Notes under the pieces: model-generated
Database searches by the model: none
What the model was told of the DNA's origin: nothing
What the model saw: the letters and a program-made list of their open reading frames with translations, nothing else
Shown: positions 48,747 through 56,344 of the stretch, piece after piece
How the letters are laid out: every line of letters starts with the position of its first letter
Numbering within the stretch: position 1 is the first letter of the stretch
Made by a program: the position numbers and the translations under genes
DNA from: Candidatus Chloroploca mongolica
Lineage (GTDB): Bacteria; Chloroflexota; Chloroflexia; Chloroflexales; Chloroflexaceae
Direction of reading: 5' to 3'
Assembly (NCBI RefSeq): GCF_004762035.2
Contig: NZ_SIJK02000010.1
Location: forward strand, 43,117 to 107,116
DNA length: 64,000 bases

Positions 48747-51197
48747 TTGGGTGCAGAACGTCTGCAAAAAGTGCTGGCGGGTGCTGGCATTGCTTCGCGT
48801 CGCGATAGCGAAGGGTTGATTGCTGCCGGACGGGTGACCGTTAATGGTCGTGTAGTGCAAGAGCCAGGTTTGAGGGTTGATCCAGAACAGGATGTGATTA
48901 TGCTTGATGGCGAGCCGGTACGGCAGCCCGGTCGTCGTACGTATGTGTTGTTACATAAACCGGTCGGGGTGGTTTCAACCGTGGAAGACCCCCACGGTCG
49001 CCCGACGGTAATCGATCTGGTGCAAGTGCCTGCACGGATCTTTCCAGTTGGCCGCCTTGATGTTGATAGTGAGGGGCTGTTATTATTGACTGATGATGGT
49101 GAACTAACCCATCATTTGACGCATCCCCGCTTTGAGGTTGAGAAAGAATATCGCGTTCTGCTTGATCGTCCCCTCGAGACCGTTGCCCTCCGCGATTGGC
49201 GGAATGGGTTGTTGCTTCAGGGCGAAATGACCGCTCCGGCCAAGGTCGCTCTCGCCGAAACAACCGAGGAAGGTGTCTGGTATTCTGTAGTGCTTCGTGA
49301 AGGCCGTAAACGTCAGATCCGTGAAACAGCAAAAACGCTGGGCTACGAGGTGCGACGCCTGATCCGTGTGCGCGAAGGTAAACTCACTCTTGGTACTTTG
49401 CCCATCCGTGAGTATCGTACCCTTACCGATGAAGAAATTGCCGAGTTGCGCACCCATGTGCCGCCGACATCATTTGCTGATGAGGCGCGTGCGGAAGATC
49501 GTTCGATGCACCGTGAGGCCGAGCATTCTGATGAGACCGGTTCATCGCGTCGTGCGGCTGCGGGGGTTGCGGCGGGTGCGGCGGGTGTGGTTGGCGTGAA
49601 GAAAGTTTCTGGCGATCGTGAAGATCGTGCCGCCAAACGGCATGACGATGATCGGACTTCGCCTCATGCTCGTCGCGATCAGCGCGATGCCCGCAGCTAT
49701 GGTGGCCCCGGACGTGACGATGAGCGCGGCGGCCGTGGGTACGAGCGGAGCGAGCGGAGCTACGGTGGCCCTGGGCGTGATGAGCGCGGCGGCCGTGGCG
49801 ATGAGCGTGGCTATGGTGCCGGGCGTGATGAGCGTGGTGGCCGTGGGTACGAGCGCAGTGAGCGGAGCTACGGTGGCCCTGGACGCGGCGATGAGCGCGG
49901 CGGACGCGGCGATGAGCGTGGCTATGGTGCCGGGCGTGACGAGCGTGGCGGTCGTGGGTACGAGCGGAGTGAGCGCAGCTACGGTGGCCCCGGACGCGGC
50001 GATGAGCGGAGCAACGCCCCCGGGCGTGACGAGCGTGGCGGTCGTGGGTACGAGCGGAGTGAGCGCAGCTACGGTGGCCCCGGACGCGGCGATGAGCGGA
50101 GCAACGCCCCCGGGCGTGACGAGCGCGGCGGTCGTGGGTACGAGCGGAGTGAGCGGAGCTATGGTGGCCCCGGACGCGGCGATGAGCGGAGCAACGCCCC
50201 CGGGCGTGACGAGCGCGGCGGTCGTGGGTACGAGCGCAGCGAGCGGAGCTACGGTGGCCCCGGACGTGACGAGCGTGGCGGACGCGGCGAGGAGCGTGGC
50301 GGACGCGGCGAGGAGCGTGGCGGACGGAGTTACGGTGGCCCGGGACGTGACGAACCCGGCGGACGCAGTTATGGTGCTGGCCCGGGGCGTGATGAGCGCG
50401 GCGGACGCGGCGAGGAGCGTGGCGGACGGAGTTACGGTGGCCCGGGACGTGACGAACCCGGCGGACGCAGTTATGGTGCTGGCCCGGGGCGTGATGAGCG
50501 CGGCGGACGCGGCGAGGAGCGCGGCGGACGCAGTTACGGTGGCCCGGGGCGTGATGAGCGTGGCGGACGCAGTTATGGTGCTGGCCCGGGGCGTGACGAG
50601 CGCGGCGGACGCGGTGACGAGCGCGGCGGACGCAGTTACGGTGGCCCGGGACGTGACGAGCGCGGCGGACGCGGTGACGAGCGCGGCTACGGTGCCGGGC
50701 GTGATGAGCGTGGTGGCCGTGGGTACGAGCGGAGCGAGCGCAGTTATGGTGGCCCGGGACGTGACGAGCGCGGCGGACGCGGCGAGGAGCGCGGCGGACG
50801 CAGTTACGGTGCCGGGCGTGATGAGCGTGGTGGCCGTGGATACGAGCGGAGTGAGCGGAGCTACGGTGGCCCGGGACGGAACGAGCGCGGTGCCTCCGCG
50901 CCAAACGAGCCTCGTCCCGAGTTGCGTGGTAACGAGCGGAAGCAGGCATATAGTGAGCGTACGGAGAACCTTGAACGAGCAACCGTCTCGTCAGGTGAAC
51001 AACACGCGCCTCAACAATCCCGGCAAGATACACCCGAGGTTCCAGCACAGCAGCAGGATCGATCGTTGCAACAGGATAATCAGCGTGAGAGCCGGAAACC
51101 TGTACGTAGCGCCCGACCTGTTACCAGGCGAGGCCGGGGCAGCTTCCAGATGCGACCCGGTGGACGTCCCAACTTCGACCTTCACCCGAAAAAATAA
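48747..51197 (+). CDS. RsuA/RluB-family pseudouridine synthase with giant Arg/Gly repeat tail
   Basis: Residues 1-240 are an rRNA pseudouridine synthase: an S4 RNA-binding domain (RLQKVLAGAGIASRRDSEGLI) and the catalytic GRLDVDSEGLLLLT with Asp near residue 105. EGRKRQIRETAKTLGYEVRRLIRV is also present. Residues about 310-720 are repeats of Gly, Arg, Glu, Asp, Ser and Tyr such as DERGGRGYERSERSYGGPGR. The end is basic and Gln-rich (PVTRRGRGSFQMRPGGRP). The TTG at 48747 follows GAAGAAGG. At 816 aa it is over three times the usual ~250 aa. The tail looks disordered and RNA-binding, comparable with RGG boxes. Confidence 0.9.
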   Translation: MGAERLQKVLAGAGIASRRDSEGLIAAGRVTVNGRVVQEPGLRVDPEQDVIMLDGEPVRQPGRRTYVLLHKPVGVVSTVEDPHGRPTVIDLVQVPARIFPVGRLDVDSEGLLLLTDDGELTHHLTHPRFEVEKEYRVLLDRPLETVALRDWRNGLLLQGEMTAPAKVALAETTEEGVWYSVVLREGRKRQIRETAKTLGYEVRRLIRVREGKLTLGTLPIREYRTLTDEEIAELRTHVPPTSFADEARAEDRSMHREAEHSDETGSSRRAAAGVAAGAAGVVGVKKVSGDREDRAAKRHDDDRTSPHARRDQRDARSYGGPGRDDERGGRGYERSERSYGGPGRDERGGRGDERGYGAGRDERGGRGYERSERSYGGPGRGDERGGRGDERGYGAGRDERGGRGYERSERSYGGPGRGDERSNAPGRDERGGRGYERSERSYGGPGRGDERSNAPGRDERGGRGYERSERSYGGPGRGDERSNAPGRDERGGRGYERSERSYGGPGRDERGGRGEERGGRGEERGGRSYGGPGRDEPGGRSYGAGPGRDERGGRGEERGGRSYGGPGRDEPGGRSYGAGPGRDERGGRGEERGGRSYGGPGRDERGGRSYGAGPGRDERGGRGDERGGRSYGGPGRDERGGRGDERGYGAGRDERGGRGYERSERSYGGPGRDERGGRGEERGGRSYGAGRDERGGRGYERSERSYGGPGRNERGASAPNEPRPELRGNERKQAYSERTENLERATVSSGEQHAPQQSRQDTPEVPAQQQDRSLQQDNQRESRKPVRSARPVTRRGRGSFQMRPGGRPNFDLHPKK
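49693..50889 (+). repeat. Tandem repeat array inside the pseudouridine synthase gene
   Basis: Short units (GRDERGGRG, YERSERSYGGP) are arranged in larger blocks. A 90-bp block occurs at least three times with exact 90-bp period (49981, 50071, 50161), and a 102-bp block repeats at 50329 and 50431. The repeats keep the frame, so block gain or loss would lengthen or shorten the tail without a frameshift. Confidence 0.9.
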
Positions 51198-51277
51198 GTT
51201 TACGACGGTGTAAGCCTGAAGCTAGCGCACCTTGTGCTACACTTATGATGGTGTCAACAGACTGAAAGGAGTGGTCA

Positions 51278-51706
51278 GTGGAAGCCCACAAGTCATATGT
51301 GCGCGATTGGATGACAAAGCAACCGATCGTTGTTGCGCCAGATACCTCAGCTGTCGAGGCGTACGAACGCATGCGCGATCATAACGTTCACCGCTTGCCG
51401 GTGGTTGAGTCCGATGGTCGTCTTGTTGGCATGATCACGCGGAGCGATATCGAAGGTGCTGTCTCATTTCAACGCAGCGAGAAAGGTTGGCACGAGGCAC
51501 GCTTTGCTCTGGCCGGCACAGTGGTGGAGGAAGTGATGACAAAGCAACCAGTCAGTGTTCTTGCTGATGCCTCGATGAAAGAAGCGGTGTCAATCCTGCT
51601 TCAGCGACACCTGAGTGGTTTACCAGTGGTTGAGGGCGATGTGCTTGTTGGCATTATCAGCGAAACCGATGTCTATCGTCTGGTGTTGAAGTTGTGTGAA
51701 GAGTAA
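51278..51706 (+). CDS. Tandem CBS-domain protein
   Basis: This 142-aa protein consists of two CBS motifs: VRDWMTKQPIVVAPDTSAVEAYERMRDHNVHRLPVV and a second starting VEEVMTKQPVSVLADAS. Paired CBS motifs (Bateman module) bind adenine nucleotides or similar ligands. No enzyme domain is attached, so it may act as a separate sensor subunit. GTG 51278 is chosen from AAAGGAG 5 nt upstream. A very strong bidirectional terminator follows. The partner is unknown. Confidence 0.92.
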   Translation: MEAHKSYVRDWMTKQPIVVAPDTSAVEAYERMRDHNVHRLPVVESDGRLVGMITRSDIEGAVSFQRSEKGWHEARFALAGTVVEEVMTKQPVSVLADASMKEAVSILLQRHLSGLPVVEGDVLVGIISETDVYRLVLKLCEE

Positions 51707-51717
51707 GACAGCAAGCC

Positions 51718-51777
51718 GAAGGACAAAAAGAAAGGCTGCCGAGACGATCATCTCGGCAGCCTTTCTTTTTGTCCTTC
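51718..51777. terminator. Very long bidirectional terminator
   Basis: Perfect 27-bp arms (51718-51744 and 51751-51777) with a 6-nt loop and A/T tracts. It separates the convergent CBS and VanW genes, and its last base is the first base of the VanW stop codon. Confidence 0.88.
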
Positions 51778-53927
51778 TATCCTTCGGGCAGGGGAGTTGG
51801 TTCTGGTGCTGGCGGAGGTTCTGGCGCTGGCGGAGGTTCTGGTGCCGGTTCCGGTGCCGGTTCTAGTGGTGGGGGAACCTCTTCGCCCGGCGGCGGTGGG
51901 GGAACCTCCTCGGGCTCAGGCGTTGGCGTCTCGCGTGGGAGCGGACGACCATCCGGGCCAAGATCGGCAGGATTGGCTTCAAAAATATTAGGCCAGGGCC
52001 GGAACTTCGTTTCAAACGTACGGCGCTCAAGGGTCTCGCCATCGCGCTCGATAATGCGGGTAAAGTTAATCGTCATGCCACCGCGTGCGGTATCGCTCTG
52101 GCGCATGCGGCCCCGTGGTTGTTCAGGTACCGCAACATAGACAGGCTCGGTTGGGGCTGGCAGGCGATCCGTAATTTCGGGGCCAGCCATACGCACCGTG
52201 CGACCGTCATCGGTGCCGTAAATACGCACCTCGGCCAGCGAGCGGCTCGTATCAACATTGGTCTGGATCAAGATCCAGTTCCCTGTATCGTTAATGAACT
52301 TGAAATCGAGGGCACCGGTGAAGATCGCGGCATCCATCCCTGGTCCATTGCCATACTCACCGAAGCCGTATTTGTCATACCAGCTAATATAGAACGAATG
52401 GCCCCAGCGCTCGGTAATGGGCAAGCCGGCCCAGAAGGCGGCCCGGAACATCGTGGTCGAGTCCTGGCAGATACCGCCGCCCCATTCAAGTTGCGTACGA
52501 TTGCGGACAATCGCATAGCCTTCAACAAAACCATTCGAGGCATCAATACGCCCGATCGTCTTATTGAACGAGAACTCTTCATCAGGGGCGACCAGAACCC
52601 CATCGAGCAGACGCATCCCGGCCTGGATATTGGTAATGCGGTAGGCCGCCGAGCCACTGAAATCACTGCGTCCAACTGACAGCAACTCACGAATGCCCAG
52701 TTGTCCAAGATTAGCACCGGTCACTGGCGCGGCTGTTTCGCGCATCGGCAGGTTCAGATTGCGCTGCTCATCGGCCTTGAACAAGGCACTCGTGACCATT
52801 TCTTGCGCTACCACCGTATCAAGGCGCTGTCCACTCGTCCCTTCGCGGGTAATGCGCAGAGCGCCACCATTCCAGGCTACCCGCGGATAGCGGCCAAGCT
52901 TTTCGGTCGTCGCGCCAATCTGCTCGAGTGACGCCTTGATGAGATCCTGATCGAGGGAAACGACGAGCGTGTCACCTTCAGCCCCATTCACCCGTTCAAT
53001 GCGAATCAGGCGCGCAATATCTTCGCGTGACCAGACAAATGGTGTTGACCATCCTTCAACCGTCAAGGTCAAAGGTGCAGCGAGCAATGCATCAATAGTT
53101 GCCTGAGCCTCTTGCACCGCTACGTCACTCAAACTTGGCTGGAGCGTGCGTGTACGCAGGGCGATCATCTGGGGATCAAGGGCCTGGATTGCTGCGGTAA
53201 TCTCTTGCAGCGTATCTCCTACCAGTACCTGTTGACCGGTCGCTGAAGGTTCGGTCGCGAGGGTCGTTCCATTAAGGGTCAGGGTTGCATCAATGGCAGG
53301 TTGCTCAACCTCGGCGACGCGAGCAAGCAGGTATTCCTGCATCCTGGACTGATTCACCGTCACGTGGAGCGGCAGTTCCATACCTTGATCATAGATCGCC
53401 AGGATAGAGCGTACGTTGGTAAAAAGCCCTTGATCGCGGCCAAGTGCCATCGCCTCAGTAACGGCTCGTTCTGTCTCGAGGCGAACACCTAGTTCGGCCA
53501 TCGTAGGCATCCACGCCTGATCGCCATAGGTAAGCACCACAGGCTGGGCCAGGAACGAGGCAAACCGTGCTTGGATCACCTCTTCAGCCTCTGCGACAGT
53601 CAATTCACCGACCTGCACCCCACGAATGCTGACATTCGGATAGATGCGCCCGTCGTAGCTCTGATTCAAGAAATAAAGCCCGGTGCTCGTCCCAATAATG
53701 GTAAGCAACAAGACGCCTACCAGGGCTACGATGAGCATTCGGCCACGGCGACGGGGTGGTCGGGCTTTTGGCCGGGTTCTGGTTTCCGGCGCTGTCACCT
53801 GAGGGTCAGCCGACCAGTCGGCCCCCTCAGGAATGGCGGTCATACGATACAACTGATCCTGGCCATCACCAGTTGTTGAACGCGAGGATGAAGGAAAATC
53901 AACCGACACCAAAACCTCCTGAGCCAT
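51777..53927 (-). CDS. VanW-family membrane protein with PG-binding-4-like domains
   Basis: This 716-aa protein has a cytoplasmic N-terminus (about 60 residues), one transmembrane helix (LIVALVGVLLLTIIGTSTGLYFL) and two extracytoplasmic PG-binding-4-like modules (YoaR-type). The VanW domain follows (EFSFNKTIGRIDASNGFVEG, WGGGICQDSTTMFRAAFWAGLP, ERWGHSFYISWYDKYG). It ends in a Glu/Pro-rich tail. VanW is found in vancomycin-resistance clusters of enterococci and, more widely, in peptidoglycan-related proteins; its biochemistry is unsettled. No resistance genes accompany it here. Confidence 0.92.
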   Translation of the reverse strand: MAQEVLVSVDFPSSSRSTTGDGQDQLYRMTAIPEGADWSADPQVTAPETRTRPKARPPRRRGRMLIVALVGVLLLTIIGTSTGLYFLNQSYDGRIYPNVSIRGVQVGELTVAEAEEVIQARFASFLAQPVVLTYGDQAWMPTMAELGVRLETERAVTEAMALGRDQGLFTNVRSILAIYDQGMELPLHVTVNQSRMQEYLLARVAEVEQPAIDATLTLNGTTLATEPSATGQQVLVGDTLQEITAAIQALDPQMIALRTRTLQPSLSDVAVQEAQATIDALLAAPLTLTVEGWSTPFVWSREDIARLIRIERVNGAEGDTLVVSLDQDLIKASLEQIGATTEKLGRYPRVAWNGGALRITREGTSGQRLDTVVAQEMVTSALFKADEQRNLNLPMRETAAPVTGANLGQLGIRELLSVGRSDFSGSAAYRITNIQAGMRLLDGVLVAPDEEFSFNKTIGRIDASNGFVEGYAIVRNRTQLEWGGGICQDSTTMFRAAFWAGLPITERWGHSFYISWYDKYGFGEYGNGPGMDAAIFTGALDFKFINDTGNWILIQTNVDTSRSLAEVRIYGTDDGRTVRMAGPEITDRLPAPTEPVYVAVPEQPRGRMRQSDTARGGMTINFTRIIERDGETLERRTFETKFRPWPNIFEANPADLGPDGRPLPRETPTPEPEEVPPPPPGEEVPPPLEPAPEPAPEPPPAPEPPPAPEPTPLPEG

Positions 53928-54054
53928 AGTCAGGGCACATATAGCCCCTCTTACGCACTATACGTGGATAGAGGGAACCTTGTCAATGAGGATTGTCTGA
54001 TGAAAAGGTCTGTCGAATCTTTATGTATCAGACCGTTCATTATAGGATAGAAAG

Positions 54055-54086
54055 CTCTATGTTACAATTCTCATTGTAACATAGAG
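54055..54086. promoter_or_regulatory. Palindrome carrying divergent -10 boxes
   Basis: Perfect 14-bp arms (54055-54068 and 54073-54086) with a TCTC centre contain TACAAT on both strands. It lies between VanW (minus) and the Ser/Thr kinase (plus) and would be an operator or a terminator-like hairpin. The plus-strand -35 is poor. Confidence 0.45.
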
Positions 54087-54122
54087 TACGCCTCTATCCC
54101 CACGTATGTGGGGATGGGTTTG

Positions 54123-54171
54123 GGGGCCGCAGGCCCCAAAAATCTTCACTCGTATGAGGCCGCAGGCCCTC
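54123..54171. repeat. Two GGCCGCAGGCC palindromes
   Basis: GGGGCCGCAGGCCCC (54123-54137) and GAGGCCGCAGGCCCTC (54156-54171) are short hairpins in the kinase leader. The same core occurs at 12739-12751 and, with GTA in the loop, at 61500-61516. Confidence 0.65.
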
Positions 54172-54223
54172 AACACAAACACAGAGTTGCAGGGCGATAG
54201 CCCGGCAAGTGGTAGGTACAGTG

Positions 54224-56272
54224 ATGGTAGGATCACTGCTTTATCAGCGCATTGGGCGCTATGAGACAAAAGCGTTGCTTGGCCGCGGGGGTATGGCGGC
54301 GGTCTATCGTGCAACCGATACTCTGTTGCAGCGTGATGTTGCGCTGAAGCTACTCTATCCACAGTATGGCGACGATCAGGCTCTGGTGGCCCGTTTTACG
54401 CGTGAGGCGGTTACCGCCGCGAGCCTGGAACATCCTGGCATTGTGGCGGTGTACGATGTCGGTGAGCATAATGGGCTGACCTATATTGCGATGCAGTTGT
54501 TGACCGGGCGTACGCTGCAAGAGTATCTGCAAGAAGTTGGTACGGTCGATCTGCCTACGCTGGTTCAACTGCTGGAACCGCTTGTTGATGCCCTCGACTA
54601 TGCCCATCGGCGTGGTGTGATCCATCGGGATATCAAACCAGGCAATATTTTTCTTAGTACGACACCCGAAGGCCAGCGAGCGGTCTTGACTGACTTTGGC
54701 ATTGCACGACAACTTGACTCCCCTGGTCTGACAACCACCGGGACGTTGCTTGGTACGCCCGATTATATGGCCCCCGAGCAGATCGCTGGGCGTGCTGTTG
54801 ACGTGCGGGTTGATGTCTATGCCCTTGGGATCGTGATCTTTCGGGCCTTGACGGGACGTCGGGCTTTTGAAGGGACGACTCAGGATGTGTTGATGGGCCA
54901 TCTCTATGGTCAGGTGCCTGCCCCTTCGCGCTTGAATCCTGCGTTGTCGCCTGCGGTTGATGCTGTGGTTGCCCAGGCAACCGCAACTGACCCGGCGCAA
55001 CGCTTTGCTTCGGTTAAATTGCTCTTTGCCGCCCTGAAACAAGCTCTGGCTGTGCCTTTGCTGGCGTCTGACCAACCGACGTTCGGTGGCGCTTCACCAC
55101 GAGACGGAGTAGGCTCGCCAGTTGGATGGCTGCCCCCGCTGGCCTCGTCTGACCGTGAAGCGGCTACGCTCGTTGCCCCAGGCGTACAGCGGGCACCGAA
55201 CCAGGATGCGCGGCCTGGATCGGGGACAGGCGACGATGCTCAGGGCATTGCCTTGACGCGGCCCTCGGCGCAGCGGCGGGTTGCGCGCCCGCCAGGGGCA
55301 CCGGCGCGTGGTTCGTTGGCTGCGATGCTGCTGGTATTCCTGGTCGTGATGCTGACCTTGCTCGCCGGAGGGGGGCTCTTTGCCTTCTGGGCGGTCTTTG
55401 CCCAGACCGATCAGGGAACTCCTCCCCCGCTGCCACCAGTTGTTGGTGAAGCAACGTCCCTTCCTGCGGCGACAGCAGAAGTCTTCGCAACGGTGACGGA
55501 ACCTGCCTCAACCGCCGAACCATCGCCCGAGGCCCCTGAGCCAACAGGCGTGCCTGCGCCCACGGGTATGCCTGAGCCAACAGGCGTGCCTGTGGCTACC
55601 GGTGCGCCCGAGCCAACGCCTGCCCCGGCACCGACTGAGGTGCCACTCCCAACGCCGCTGCCGACGATCACGCCGGTTCCAACTGAGGTGCCAGCAACAC
55701 CAACCGACGTTCCCGCAACGCCGACTGAGGTTGAGCCAACACCGCTGGCGGATTGCCCGAATGGTTTGCCAGTGAGGGGTTTTGGTAAACTGTATGCCGA
55801 GAATGTAGGGGTGCGCACCGGGCTTGGTTGTCCAGTTGCCCCTGAAAGTGCCGGGATTGCTGCCCAACAATTCTTTGAGTCTGGTACCATGTATTACTGG
55901 GATCTCACGAATCGTGATATAAAGCGGGACCATATTTTTGTCTTTTATGGTAGCAATGGGGGCAACTATACCCAGTTGTCGGCACAGGAAGTTGCTGATC
56001 TTGGGCCAGAACCAACCCCTGGGACTGACCCGAATCAGCCGGTGCGCGGCTTTGGGCGGGTCTATTTCCATAAGAGCGGTGTGCGCGAGCAACTTGGTAT
56101 ACCAACGACCCCTGAGTTGGAGTTAAAAGGTAGTCAGTTGGGGGTGATCCAATTCTTTGACCGTGGCTTGATGATCTGGACCCCTGATTACCGGCCAACC
56201 GGGGGGAGTAGTATTTTTGTGCTCTATGATACCGGACGGTTTGAGCGTTTCCGTGATGCATTTGTGGGTTAG
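54224..56272 (+). CDS. Transmembrane Ser/Thr protein kinase with repeated extracellular sensor domain
   Basis: Residues 1-270 form a Hanks-type kinase: LGRGGMAAVYRA (Gly loop), Lys in VALKLL, HRDIKPGN, TDFGIA and MAPEQ. A basic linker leads to a transmembrane helix near residues 365-390, then a Pro/Thr-rich stalk. Outside lie two related ~70-residue modules with consensus PVRGFG(K/R)(L/V)Y..VR..LG(C/I)P, then QFF(E/D)(S/R)G.M, likely a sensor. There is no PASTA repeat. GTG 54209 is another possible start. The large STAND regulator follows 72 nt after its stop. Confidence 0.92.
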   Translation: MVGSLLYQRIGRYETKALLGRGGMAAVYRATDTLLQRDVALKLLYPQYGDDQALVARFTREAVTAASLEHPGIVAVYDVGEHNGLTYIAMQLLTGRTLQEYLQEVGTVDLPTLVQLLEPLVDALDYAHRRGVIHRDIKPGNIFLSTTPEGQRAVLTDFGIARQLDSPGLTTTGTLLGTPDYMAPEQIAGRAVDVRVDVYALGIVIFRALTGRRAFEGTTQDVLMGHLYGQVPAPSRLNPALSPAVDAVVAQATATDPAQRFASVKLLFAALKQALAVPLLASDQPTFGGASPRDGVGSPVGWLPPLASSDREAATLVAPGVQRAPNQDARPGSGTGDDAQGIALTRPSAQRRVARPPGAPARGSLAAMLLVFLVVMLTLLAGGGLFAFWAVFAQTDQGTPPPLPPVVGEATSLPAATAEVFATVTEPASTAEPSPEAPEPTGVPAPTGMPEPTGVPVATGAPEPTPAPAPTEVPLPTPLPTITPVPTEVPATPTDVPATPTEVEPTPLADCPNGLPVRGFGKLYAENVGVRTGLGCPVAPESAGIAAQQFFESGTMYYWDLTNRDIKRDHIFVFYGSNGGNYTQLSAQEVADLGPEPTPGTDPNQPVRGFGRVYFHKSGVREQLGIPTTPELELKGSQLGVIQFFDRGLMIWTPDYRPTGGSSIFVLYDTGRFERFRDAFVG

Positions 56273-56344
56273 GGTGCTGGTGGGATAAACTGCTCGGGCT
56301 TTGGATAGTGGTGGTGTTGTGCTGATGCGTGGGGTGACACAGAT

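Noticed and set aside
49423-51048. 541-aa ORF on the minus strand over the pseudouridine synthase tail
   Set aside because: It is a His/Arg-rich shadow of the GC-rich repeat array, which has no stops in several frames; it has no ribosome site and covers a real gene.
49618-51213. 531-aa ORF in a second plus-strand frame of the same repeats
   Set aside because: It is an Ala/Val/Ser-rich frameshifted read of the repeats. The frame used in the annotation joins a complete enzyme domain and ends in a natural stop.
51777-53927. Vancomycin-resistance determinant
   Set aside because: VanW-domain proteins are widespread; no vanHAX, vanRS or ligase gene is nearby, so resistance cannot be claimed.
54000-54223. 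Mobile element insertion upstream of the kinase
   Set aside because: Only short palindromes are present; there is no transposase fragment, no target duplication and no long terminal repeat.
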